64,000 bases of DNA from Sipunculus nudus (lineage: Eukaryota; Annelida; Sipuncula; Golfingiida; Sipunculidae): contig CM049322.1 of assembly GCA_026874595.1 (NCBI GenBank), forward strand, positions 54,506,886-54,570,885, given 5' to 3'. This document shows positions 62,201 to 64,000 of the stretch, in pieces. The translations under genes and the position numbers were made by a program. Below the pieces are notes generated by a model, which was given only the letters and a program-made list of their open reading frames with translations, was not told the origin of the DNA and did not search any database. Every line of letters starts with the position of its first letter. The stretch's first letter is position 1.

Positions 62201-62387
62201 GAAACCGTGTGGGCGATAATTGGGTATTTATATCAGGATAACGCATTTTCTACGTATTTTTTGGAATTAATTCAGCATATCCGGGTATTTTGAGACAAGA
62301 TAACTCATGCAAGTGTCGTGGATGTTTACTTACGCCTTCATGATAGACTTTGTTCACTTTCTTCAGGCGGATATCAAGTCCTGCCAT
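14573..62387 (-). CDS. VPS26C: VPS26C (DSCR3), retriever complex arrestin-fold subunit; 8 coding exons, complete
   Basis: Exons in transcript order are 62334-62387, 56799-56942, 22950-23099, 21677-21832, 20107-20187, 19575-19671, 15267-15392 and 14573-14655. Together they hold 891 nt, i.e. 296 residues plus a stop; human VPS26C is 297. Every intron is GT-AG and all phases match: exons 1-5 end in phase 0, exons 6 and 7 end one base into a codon. Recognition rests on long conserved stretches, such as SVGLFEAFYNSIK (exon 2), ETYHGVFVNIQ (exon 3), KRPLLAKDLTKSCEF (exon 4) and LVRVETCGCAEGYARD (exon 6). Known for the family: an arrestin-like two-lobed beta-sandwich that binds VPS35L and VPS29 in retriever, which works with the CCC complex and WASH on endosomes to recycle integrins and other cargo. 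No frameshift or missing segment is seen. Exon 2 is 33.7 kb from exon 3, and that intron contains an LRR gene on the other strand. Confidence 0.97.
15267..15392 (-). CDS. VPS26C: VPS26C exon 7
   Basis: Begins with the last two bases of codon 228, then codes 41 residues (229-269) containing TEIQNIQIGEGDVCSGLTIP and MVFPRLFTCPTL. It ends one base into codon 270 (Glu). Acceptor TTCCAG, donor GTGAGT. Confidence 0.96.
15782..16990 (+). mobile_element. pearl-like tandem-core element (VPS26C intron 6)
   Basis: Starts CAAGTGACCCATGGGTCATG with GCTCAGCTGA after it. It has three core units of about 330 bp, each containing GGATATGGGTAACAGAGACC and TTCTAGGTCCAG, then an ACGGACAG microsatellite. It ends with the hairpin AGCTCAG-A-TGACT / AGTCA-G-CTGAGCT at 16962-16990. 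This order (flank, tandem core, tetranucleotide run, conserved 3' flank) matches the 'pearl' elements described in bivalves, which are thought to be Helitron-related. The assignment is by structure only. Confidence 0.75.
17699..17711 (+). repeat. poly-G tract
   Basis: A run of about 13 G inside intron 6. Similar G or C runs of 10-17 bp occur at 20766, 39326, 46695, 47130, 58266 and 62616. Confidence 0.9.
17812..18125 (-). pseudogene. non-LTR retrotransposon ORF2 C-terminal remnant
   Basis: On the minus strand RHLLEDPKCKCGSKYENADH and YLLQC form the C-x-C-x-H-x-C zinc-knuckle-like motif found at the C-terminus of many LINE polymerases. Upstream, ASLKTKCSILNNHLYKD fits the same family in another frame, so at least one frameshift is present. 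In-frame stops follow before YIEETVRFK and the terminal TAA. Dead copy. Confidence 0.7.
18290..18640. repeat. dispersed repeat family A, copy 2
   Basis: Ordered similarity to 10745-11115 and 57385-57790, including TGCAACCAACCACCT, TTTTTTCTGTTTGTCATCATT and AGTAAATAAACAAATC. Confidence 0.6.
18930..19100. mobile_element. decayed Tigger/pogo-like MITE
   Basis: The right edge, GGAGAGGGTTTACTGTA, matches an inverted Tigger-type terminus (TACAGTAAACCCTCTCC). The left edge (GTCAAACCTTGAAATTAC) is degenerate. Internal GTGGTCA words recur. Confidence 0.35.
19455..19545 (-). repeat. tRNA-like SINE head (intron 6 / exon 6 boundary)
   Basis: On the minus strand, GGGCTCAACGCCAGGCGATG is followed by a B-box-like CGAGTCCAAATCTCAG. 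It lies immediately downstream of the exon 6 donor. Confidence 0.4.
19575..19671 (-). CDS. VPS26C: VPS26C exon 6
   Basis: Codes residues 196-227 and the first base of codon 228 (Ala). It contains LVVEQTAAMIKSIELQLVRV and ETCGCAEGYARD, the most conserved stretch of the family. Acceptor CAACAG, donor GTAAGT, ending one base into a codon. Confidence 0.97.
20107..20187 (-). CDS. VPS26C: VPS26C exon 5
   Basis: Codes 27 residues (169-195), starting KQNVPRFRVKGKLDSTNCCL and ending TKPFTGE. Acceptor TTTACAG, donor GTAGGA. The LDSTNC and TxPxTGE elements match the start of the second arrestin lobe. The open frame that is longest here is a different, spurious frame. Confidence 0.95.
20250..20352 (-). 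repeat. tRNA-like SINE head in VPS26C intron 4
   Basis: On the minus strand, TGGTGGCGTAAAATGTATAG and a B-box-like GGTTTCGTGTCCC. Weak match to the Pol III consensus. Confidence 0.3.
21677..21832 (-). CDS. VPS26C: VPS26C exon 4
   Basis: Codes 52 residues (117-168), starting YTLKADMKRPLLAKDLTKSC and ending TITPDTIQNVRE. Acceptor TTGTAG, donor GTGAGT. The middle (EYKEHEEKAKSK) is a charged, poorly conserved linker that also varies between vertebrates. Confidence 0.96.
22325..22406. repeat. (TA)n microsatellite
   Basis: About 80 bp of TA with one AAATA interruption, abutting the MITE at 22407. Confidence 0.95.
22407..22584. mobile_element. Tigger/pogo-like MITE, 178 bp
   Basis: Ends CAGTAGAACCTCC and inverted CAGTGGAACCTCTTC, flanked by TA on each side (22405-22406 and 22585-22586). 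TIRs starting CAGTRGAACCTC with TA duplications are typical of Tc1/mariner-pogo derivatives. Confidence 0.75.
22950..23099 (-). CDS. VPS26C: VPS26C exon 3
   Basis: Codes 50 residues (67-116), from PINLISCTIEVTRAGKLPSG to ETYHGVFVNIQ. Acceptor TTGCAG, donor GTAATG. It contains the conserved TEIPFE segment of the N-terminal lobe. It follows the 33,699-bp intron 2. Confidence 0.96.
23219..23262. repeat. (TA)n microsatellite
   Basis: TA-rich tract with AAATA interruptions, directly left of the hAT-like MITE. Confidence 0.9.
23281..23677. mobile_element. hAT-like MITE, 397 bp
   Basis: Ends CAGGGTTATA and its exact complement TATAACCCTG. The 8-bp flanks GATATGTG (23273-23280) and TATATGTG (23678-23685) match at 7 of 8. 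The CAGGG start and 8-bp duplication are hAT hallmarks. Internal direct repeats GATCTTTTAAGATCTTTT lie near 23550-23600. Confidence 0.75.
23704..23887. mobile_element. Tigger/pogo-like MITE, 184 bp
   Basis: TIRs start CAGTGAAACCTCGTTGTGTC, exactly inverted at 23868-23887 apart from minor differences further in. TA flanks lie at 23702-23703 and 23888-23889. It sits 26 bp from the hAT-like MITE. Confidence 0.85.
24994..25081. repeat. 22-bp tandem repeat, four units
   Basis: Units start CATGAGGTGATCACATG at 24994, 25016, 25038 and 25060. Each contains the palindrome TGATCA. Confidence 0.95.
25830..26400. repeat. ~176-bp tandem repeat, about three units
   Basis: Units share TTCAGCTTCCCATAACTCAG, AACATCTAAGGATAATTAAT and GGTTTTTGAGAAGAAGATTT. 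Further diverged copies lie on either side (25655 and 26440). Confidence 0.9.
26924..29566 (+). mobile_element. twin pearl-like element, copy 1 (2,643 bp)
   Basis: Starts CAAGGGACCTATGGGTCACG with GCGCTCAGCTG after it, and ends in an ACGG run and the conserved hairpin (29538-29566). Inside are two core units of about 680 bp with TGCATTATGTTTGGGCCCAT (near 28475 and 29160). Nearly collinear with 29981-32602. Not coding for any recognised protein. Confidence 0.85.
29981..32602 (+). mobile_element. twin pearl-like element, copy 2 (2,622 bp)
   Basis: Same start, core units, ACGG run and hairpin (32574-32602) as copy 1, in the same orientation, separated by 414 bp of unrelated DNA. Differences are scattered substitutions and short indels. 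The outer flanks of the two copies are not alike. Confidence 0.85.
33430..33760. repeat. pyrimidine-rich tract with (CTGT)n
   Basis: Over 300 bp strongly biased to C and T on the plus strand, with CTGTCTGTCTGTCTGT blocks at about 33680-33730. Confidence 0.85.
34021..35035 (-). mobile_element. 5'-truncated non-LTR retrotransposon (L2/CR1-like tail)
   Basis: The minus-strand open frame is followed by about 280 bp of 3' UTR and a (TTA)n-type tail at 34021-34040. Ending in a short microsatellite instead of poly-A fits L2/CR1-group LINEs. The 5' part, including the polymerase active site, is absent. Confidence 0.8.
34299..35024 (-). pseudogene. LINE ORF2 C-terminal fragment, 241 residues, still open
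   Basis: Recognisable blocks: KTEAILIA (just after the missing active-site region), FITSKLDYCNALL, QLQSIQNVAARIITG, LHWLPVVQRVKFK, RSLRSAAKNLLVVP and WNDLPDTLREATSL followed by FKSKLKTYLF. This is the thumb and C-terminal part of a non-LTR reverse transcriptase, from which the RT palm is missing. The frame has no stop, so the insertion may be fairly recent. Confidence 0.88.
35615..35848 (-). mobile_element. reversed pearl-like element, 3' end, split by a hAT insertion
   Basis: Begins with the conserved hairpin (35615-35643) read in reverse, then a short GGCCGTCC run and a core segment whose complement includes TCAGGTTTCCAAGGAGAT. It continues to 35848 and resumes at 39686, after the hAT element. 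Confidence 0.65.
36019..37185 (-). mobile_element. 5'-truncated non-LTR retrotransposon with (TTTAG)n tail
   Basis: The 3' end, on the left, is GTTTAGTTTAGTTTAG at 36021-36044. The 5' end joins satellite sequence near 37180. On the left the satellite breaks off at AAGTTCAGGAG and on the right it resumes at a copy of the same position, so the LINE landed inside a satellite unit. Confidence 0.8.
36373..37185 (-). pseudogene. LINE ORF2 C-terminal remnant, one frameshift
   Basis: Recognisable blocks: TLYGSEIWG, FLKSVLRVNKSTANCMVFGE, LGRTPIDNLIERRMINYWIK and CANHKLPSHISLFKHKN. After a shift near 36598 the frame continues CTLCNLNTHGDEFHYLFECT and FVKKIMSALN with a stop at 36373. The C-x-C-x-H-x-C knuckle lies past the frameshift. 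The polymerase core is missing. Confidence 0.85.
37186..38735. repeat. ~180-bp satellite array, about nine units
   Basis: Units carry TGGTCAAAAGTAGGTCAACT, CGATCTGTAACTGGTCATTA and GGCCAATATCTGCAGGCATT. The GTAACTGG word recurs near 37422, 37602, 37762, 37933, 38114, 38292, 38472 and 38652, so unit length varies from about 160 to 182 bp. Confidence 0.95.
40048..40403. mobile_element. foldback MITE, ~120-bp arms
   Basis: The left arm, starting ACAATCTGGTATTTAGG, is inverted on the right at 40285-40403, with matching blocks CCAGAAACACTA and AAATTTAGAGGAGTTGAACT. The spacer is about 115 bp. No clear target duplication; the right flank is poly-T. Confidence 0.75.
40412..40490 (+). repeat. tRNA-like SINE head
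   Basis: A-box-like TAGCTCAGCTGACTG and B-box CAGTTCAAACCTCAG, 45 bp apart, next to the foldback MITE. The A-box region resembles the hairpin that ends the pearl-like elements. Confidence 0.5.
40975..44655 (+). mobile_element. large pearl-like tandem-core element (interrupted tail)
   Basis: Starts AAGTGACCCAGGGGTCATGA. Eleven or so core units follow, each with a GGGTAACAGAGACCTAATTT word (near 41149, 41314, 41479, 41798, 42133, 42470, 42815, 43160, 43497, 43842, 44172). Then comes CCGGCCGGCCGG/ACGG sequence and the conserved hairpin, which is split by a MITE (44338-44352 and 44642-44655). Same family as 15782-16990. Confidence 0.8.
44353..44638. mobile_element. PIF/Harbinger-like MITE in the hairpin loop
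   Basis: 286 bp. The left end is GGCCAAAAAAAAAATAAGGT, then TGGTTCTCAGGCAC; the right end inverted is GGCAAAAAAAAATAAAAGGT with the same TGGTTCTCAGGCAC. The 3-bp flanks TTA (44350-44352, 44639-44641) fit Harbinger duplications (TWA). Confidence 0.75.
44668..44760. mobile_element. related MITE fragment
   Basis: AAAAAATAAAAAAAAGGTTT then GATTCTAAGGCACCACCTGC repeats the terminus of the 44353-44638 element; poly-C follows and the other end is not found. Confidence 0.4.
45418..45489. repeat. short ATTACAACCATG tandem repeat
   Basis: Four or five degenerate copies of about 16-18 bp. Confidence 0.7.
46664..46796. mobile_element. small hAT-like MITE with G and C tracts
   Basis: Left CAGGGACAGATTCAGGATTT, right inverted CAGAAGCGGATCCGGGG, with runs of G and C inside. 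No exact 8-bp duplication. Confidence 0.45.
47230..47430. repeat. dispersed repeat family A, partial copy
   Basis: Only the right part is present: GTGTTTACTGACAGCTTG, TAGATAAACAAGCTCATTCC and GCAGGAATTACCTTCAG. Confidence 0.55.
47672..47730 (-). repeat. tRNA-derived SINE head
   Basis: The minus strand reads GATGTAGCCTAGTGGTTAAG, 17 bp, then CCTTTGTTCAAATCCTGC: clear A and B boxes of a tRNA-derived promoter. It has no intact acceptor stem, so it is not a tRNA gene. (ATAC)n lies just outside its 5' side. Confidence 0.7.
48500..48619 (+). other. candidate non-coding 5' exon of the LRR gene
   Basis: The sequence ACTGTCAAG followed by GTAAGTGA at 48620 is a near-consensus donor, 1.7 kb upstream of the LRR coding exon acceptor. 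It lies at the head of a locally triplicated segment; the related copies have weaker donor-like sequences. Transcription of this exon is inferred only. Confidence 0.3.
48570..49030. repeat. ~150-bp segment repeated three times
   Basis: Copies begin near 48572, 48745 and 48905 with AACAA(C/A)...CAGTTACA, then GTTTA-AATCAA, TTTAATGCTTAAA and ATCTTTATCATG in the same order. The first carries a strong splice donor (GTAAGT at 48620). Confidence 0.75.
50201..50234 (-). repeat. solo pearl-like 5' end
   Basis: The minus strand reads AGCAAGTGACCCATTGGTCA then TGATGCTCAGC, as at the starts of the 15782 and 40975 elements. It sits within 50 bp of the LRR gene acceptor. Confidence 0.6.
50260..50298 (+). 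promoter_or_regulatory. splice acceptor and 5' UTR of the LRR gene
   Basis: A pyrimidine-rich tract followed by GATTACAG ending at 50279 makes a good 3' splice site. The exon would begin at 50280 and reach the ATG after 19 nt. The start codon context (GGAATCATGG) is favourable. This supports a spliced 5' leader. Confidence 0.6.
50299..51078 (+). CDS. small leucine-rich-repeat membrane protein, nested in VPS26C intron 2
   Basis: A 259-residue protein from one coding exon. Residues 1-21 form a signal peptide (MGVKITVCVFIFIQLIQNFN). An LRRNT cap has Cys40, Cys44, Cys46 and Cys59. LRRs follow at about 76-97, 98-121 (IQTLDLGHNKINVITLEALM) and 122-145 (VHELYLNNNDLTVLP), with a last strand at 146-155. 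An LRRCT cap has NPWACRCNQQW (Cys159, Cys161), Cys185 and Cys205. A membrane helix lies at about 213-240 and a 19-residue basic tail with a free Cys244 ends the protein. Asn58-Cys-Ser is a possible glycosylation site. The family role is extracellular protein-protein binding; I cannot name the partner. The architecture resembles short LRR adhesion or receptor-like proteins expanded in invertebrates. An acceptor site lies 19 bp before the ATG, so a non-coding 5' exon is expected. It is transcribed opposite to VPS26C. Confidence 0.9.
   Translation: MGVKITVCVFIFIQLIQNFNAAADAKNLVINDQPPHLHHCPAKCHCEMLNNLDLIKINCSNMGLTEMPNHLPKGAPIVFIAKNNLISKLQYQGYLHRIQTLDLGHNKINVITLEALMELRKVHELYLNNNDLTVLPRGTADIRFPQLINLDLSQNPWACRCNQQWFRNWLFDLEGAVSNLDDTTCGSGPQAGQKVTGLTDNYFSCSSEGASFKPIVMATLVTMSSFLILAILLFLLSKLLNRGCHARDPQRSPLYPTNV
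51079..53936 (+). other. probable 3' UTR of the LRR gene
   Basis: No further coding exon is seen. The stretch holds degenerate repeats of a GAGTACTGA-like word (about 51345-51575) and GAGTCCAAGTC-like words (about 52905-53440). UTR status is inferred from the absence of an earlier AATAAA. Confidence 0.3.
52905..53440. repeat. GAGTCCAAGTC-type degenerate repeat
   Basis: Two clusters (52905-53050 and 53285-53425) of GAGTCCAAG, AAGTCTGAGTCC and similar words, with poly-C at 52914-52945. Simple-sequence origin. Confidence 0.7.
53937..53942 (+). promoter_or_regulatory. candidate LRR gene polyadenylation signal
   Basis: AATAAA, the first canonical hexamer I found on the plus strand after the LRR stop, implying a 3' UTR of about 2.9 kb. 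Another AATAAA is at about 54906. Inference only. Confidence 0.3.
55754..55833. repeat. two pearl-like 5' ends in opposite orientation
   Basis: Left, reversed: GCTGCGGATCATGGCCCATG. Right, forward: CAAGAGACCCACGGGCAATG then ATGCTCAGC. They are about 12-18 bp apart, with no element body recognised to either side. Confidence 0.5.
56799..56942 (-). CDS. VPS26C: VPS26C exon 2
   Basis: Codes 48 residues (19-66), from DVVAGTVVVVSKGELSHQ to SVGLFEAFYNSIK. The acceptor is TTCAG before GATGTG; the donor is GTTGGT, a less common but valid form. This is the first arrestin-lobe strand region. An apparent open frame runs past the donor to 56694, but it leaves the family alignment there. Confidence 0.96.
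57385..57790. repeat. dispersed repeat family A, copy 3
   Basis: The most complete copy: AAAGGGGCCCAATCACC, GGCCCGCCAAAATAAACAAA, GACCTCCGCATATATGCAAC, TTTTTTCCGTTTGTCAACATT. It lies in VPS26C intron 1. Confidence 0.65.
58266..58282 (+). repeat. poly-G tract
   Basis: About 17 G in intron 1, the longest in the window. Confidence 0.9.
59150..61008 (+). mobile_element. pearl-like element of the twin family, interrupted
   Basis: 59160-59643 matches the core unit of the 26924 and 29981 elements (GTGCCATAGTCAAAGTTTGG, TGCATTATGTTTA, TTAGGCAGTCCTGAAGTGTG). The hairpin end is at 60980-61008. Between them, from about 59644, is unrelated DNA beginning TACTAGCAATTACCCATGCT, probably another insertion; its right edge is unclear. 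Confidence 0.5.
61240..61685. repeat. dispersed repeat, copy B (pair with 2450-3095)
   Basis: Collinear with copy A but shorter by small deletions. It lies in VPS26C intron 1, about 700 bp from exon 1. Confidence 0.7.
61702..62179. mobile_element. inverted-repeat element with 15-bp flanking duplication
   Basis: 478 bp. Inverted ends of about 55 bp contain GCACGACCGTCGTGC and ATCCGCACGACAGCC. Direct repeat GATTAGATAATGGTA flanks it exactly (61687-61701, 62180-62194). No open frame. It lies 155 bp downstream of VPS26C exon 1. Confidence 0.8.
62334..62387 (-). CDS. VPS26C: VPS26C exon 1 (start codon)
   Basis: Codes residues 1-18, MAGLDIRLKKVNKVYHEG, then the donor GTAAGT. The ATG at 62387 is chosen because the following residues align with the N-terminus of vertebrate VPS26C (LDIKIKRANKVYHAG). 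The exon is exactly 18 codons, so the next exon joins in phase 0. Confidence 0.95.
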
Positions 62388-62480
62388 AATGACAGCTCAG
62401 TGTCCCTCCCACTGCCGGCAGCGACATCTAGCGGCAGTGTATACATTTAGTTATTAAACTTACCACCAGATGTCGACACC
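62388..62480 (-). promoter_or_regulatory. presumed VPS26C promoter and 5' UTR
   Basis: The 90 bp upstream of the ATG are locally GC-richer (CTGCCGGCAGCGACATC) than their surroundings, without a TATA box. Inference from position. Confidence 0.35.
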
Positions 62481-63009
62481 TGACAATAAAGAGAGCAAGG
62501 AATAATCACACTGGTGATCATGGTTTTTTCGTGCACTTTCAAGTGAAAAAAAATAAAAATTATCTGAATTTTATCATACAACATGTTATTGCAGGTTAAA
62601 GTGGATTAAAAAAAAAGGGGGGGGGGGGGTTATGGTTCCATCTGGATTCGATCCCCCTTTTTCTGCCTACGTCATTTTTATCTGTGGTGGATTTGGACCT
62701 ATCTAGAGGCCCTCTGACCACGAGAAAAGCCTAACTCTCCTCTTTATCTCAAAATTGGACGAATTATACATTTATGAAAAATAATATAAAAGTGATAGAA
62801 AAATAATCAGGTAACTACCTATATTAATGTGACAAATGAGTGGTTGTGATCATGACGTTATGACAGAAAAAAATAAATAGTTAAACCTTTTCAGCCAGAC
62901 CAATAACTTGTTCTTTTATTATTTTTTAAAATACAAATTTATCGTAGTTTTTATTTTATCTGGATATTACAGCTTATCATTTTCATGCACAGAACGCCAA
63001 GATCAGACA

Positions 63010-63094
63010 ATTCAGTGGCGTATCCAGGATTGAAAATAGAGGGGGCGCAGCCCTAAAGTCGGGAAAGGGGGCTGCTCTGCGTCTTTTAGACTTG

Positions 63095-63096
<2 letters not shown>
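63010..63096 (+). mobile_element. one end of a hAT-like element
   Basis: CAGTGGCGTATCCAGGATTG is a common hAT-type non-autonomous terminus, here followed by GGGGGCGCAGCCC. The other end is not seen. Confidence 0.4.

Positions 63097-63138
<42 letters not shown>
63097..63138. repeat. (TA)n microsatellite
   Basis: About 42 bp of uninterrupted AT dinucleotides. Confidence 0.95.
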
Positions 63139-63144
<6 letters not shown>

Positions 63145-63479
63145 TAATAATTTTATTATTAATTATATTGATATTCCACAAAGCCCTATCAGTATATTAT
63201 AAGCATATTTAAACTTGTTAACTTGTCTCCAACTAAACATATCAAATATTGTTAGTTCGTGCATAATTATTATGATTATTATATGTAATTTTGTAAGGTA
63301 TCCAGTTCAAAATGTTTATTATGTCAACCGTGGGACCCTCATCTATATATAATGCATCATTTGAACAACAGAAAAATACATGCATCAATAAGTGTAGTGT
63401 TGTAACTTAATTGTAATTTTTAAGTAGAAGATGGTCAGCACACATGTAAAAGAACTGAAGTGGATTAACTATTATATGT

Positions 63480-63620
63480 CACTGAATCTGTCAAAGGTTA
63501 CTACATCTATATTTTTCATGTAGAGCTTCTGATAATGAATTCCATAATATAGGTTTTCGTAGATAAATTATTTTGCAGCAATTAAGTTCGAACCATAGCC
63601 AGTTGGAGTTAAAAAGAAAT
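63480..63620 (-). pseudogene. possible LINE C-terminal remnant
   Basis: The minus strand reads KPILWNSLSEALHEKYRCSN, resembling the xLWNSLPxxLR region near the end of L2/CR1-type ORF2 proteins. Short and weak. Confidence 0.25.
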
Positions 63621-64000
63621 AAAGATAGTCTGACCTGAGGTACATAAACACAAGAAATAATAGAAGTGAAAAATACTCATTGACTGCTATTTGCATACCA
63701 TTTTCAGATTTATATTATTATTGAAAATGCAGTTTTAAGACATAAAGGCTGGCCATCTAGCTCCAGTGACAGTAGCTGGGTATTTAGAGGTGATTTTAAT
63801 TACCCCAGAATCAAGAAACCGGAAGCTTTCATATAGTCTCTTGGTGTGATCCAGGGTAAATTTTAAAAATGAGGCATAGCAAGCGTCTAGTGGAAGTACA
63901 AATAGCTGCATGGATTGTTTAACAGTTTTTGGCCATCCACCATCATGTTACAGAACTATAATAGGGTTTGCAGACTTCACTTCTGCACACAAACAAAATA

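Overview
This is animal nuclear DNA, AT-rich and intron-rich with few genes and many transposable elements. The best guess is a bivalve mollusc. The evidence is indirect: (i) two recognisable metazoan genes whose proteins are close to, but clearly diverged from, the vertebrate ones; (ii) many elements built like bivalve 'pearl'-type repeats, with a 5' flank, tandem core units, an ACGG-type microsatellite and a conserved 3' hairpin tail; (iii) tRNA-like SINE heads and non-LTR retrotransposon tails. The species cannot be fixed from the sequence.

Genes. The minus strand carries almost the whole of one gene, VPS26C (DSCR3), the arrestin-fold subunit of the retriever endosomal recycling complex. 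Eight exons run from the ATG at 62387 to the stop at 14573. All splice junctions are GT-AG and all phases agree, giving a complete 296-residue protein. Downstream on the same strand is the 5' part of BAG1 (exons at 3838-3883, 1587-1724 and 1159-1241), which encodes the N-terminal ubiquitin-like domain; the BAG domain lies beyond the left edge. On the plus strand, inside the 33.7-kb second intron of VPS26C, sits a nested gene (CDS 50299-51078). It encodes a small secreted or type I membrane leucine-rich-repeat protein of 259 residues in one uninterrupted coding exon.

Layout. 1-3883: BAG1 5' exons, with a foldback transposon in intron 1. 3884-14270: intergenic, dominated by a 3.7-kb inverted-repeat transposon carrying an array of a 15-bp motif and interrupted by a second transposon. 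14573-23099: VPS26C exons 8 to 3, with pearl-like, MITE, SINE and LINE remnants between them. 23100-56798: giant intron 2, with twin 2.6-kb repeats (26924-32602), two LINE tails, a four-deep transposon nest (35615-39.7 kb), a large tandem-core element (40975-44655) and the nested LRR gene. 56799-62387: exon 2, intron 1 and exon 1. 62388-64000: upstream of VPS26C, repeats only.

How the genes relate. VPS26C (endosome-to-surface recycling of membrane cargo) and BAG1 (Hsp70 nucleotide-exchange cochaperone) are head-to-tail neighbours with no evident functional link. The LRR gene is oriented against its host intron. Most of the novelty is in the mobile DNA: several nested insertions keep their target-site duplications, so their order of arrival can be read.
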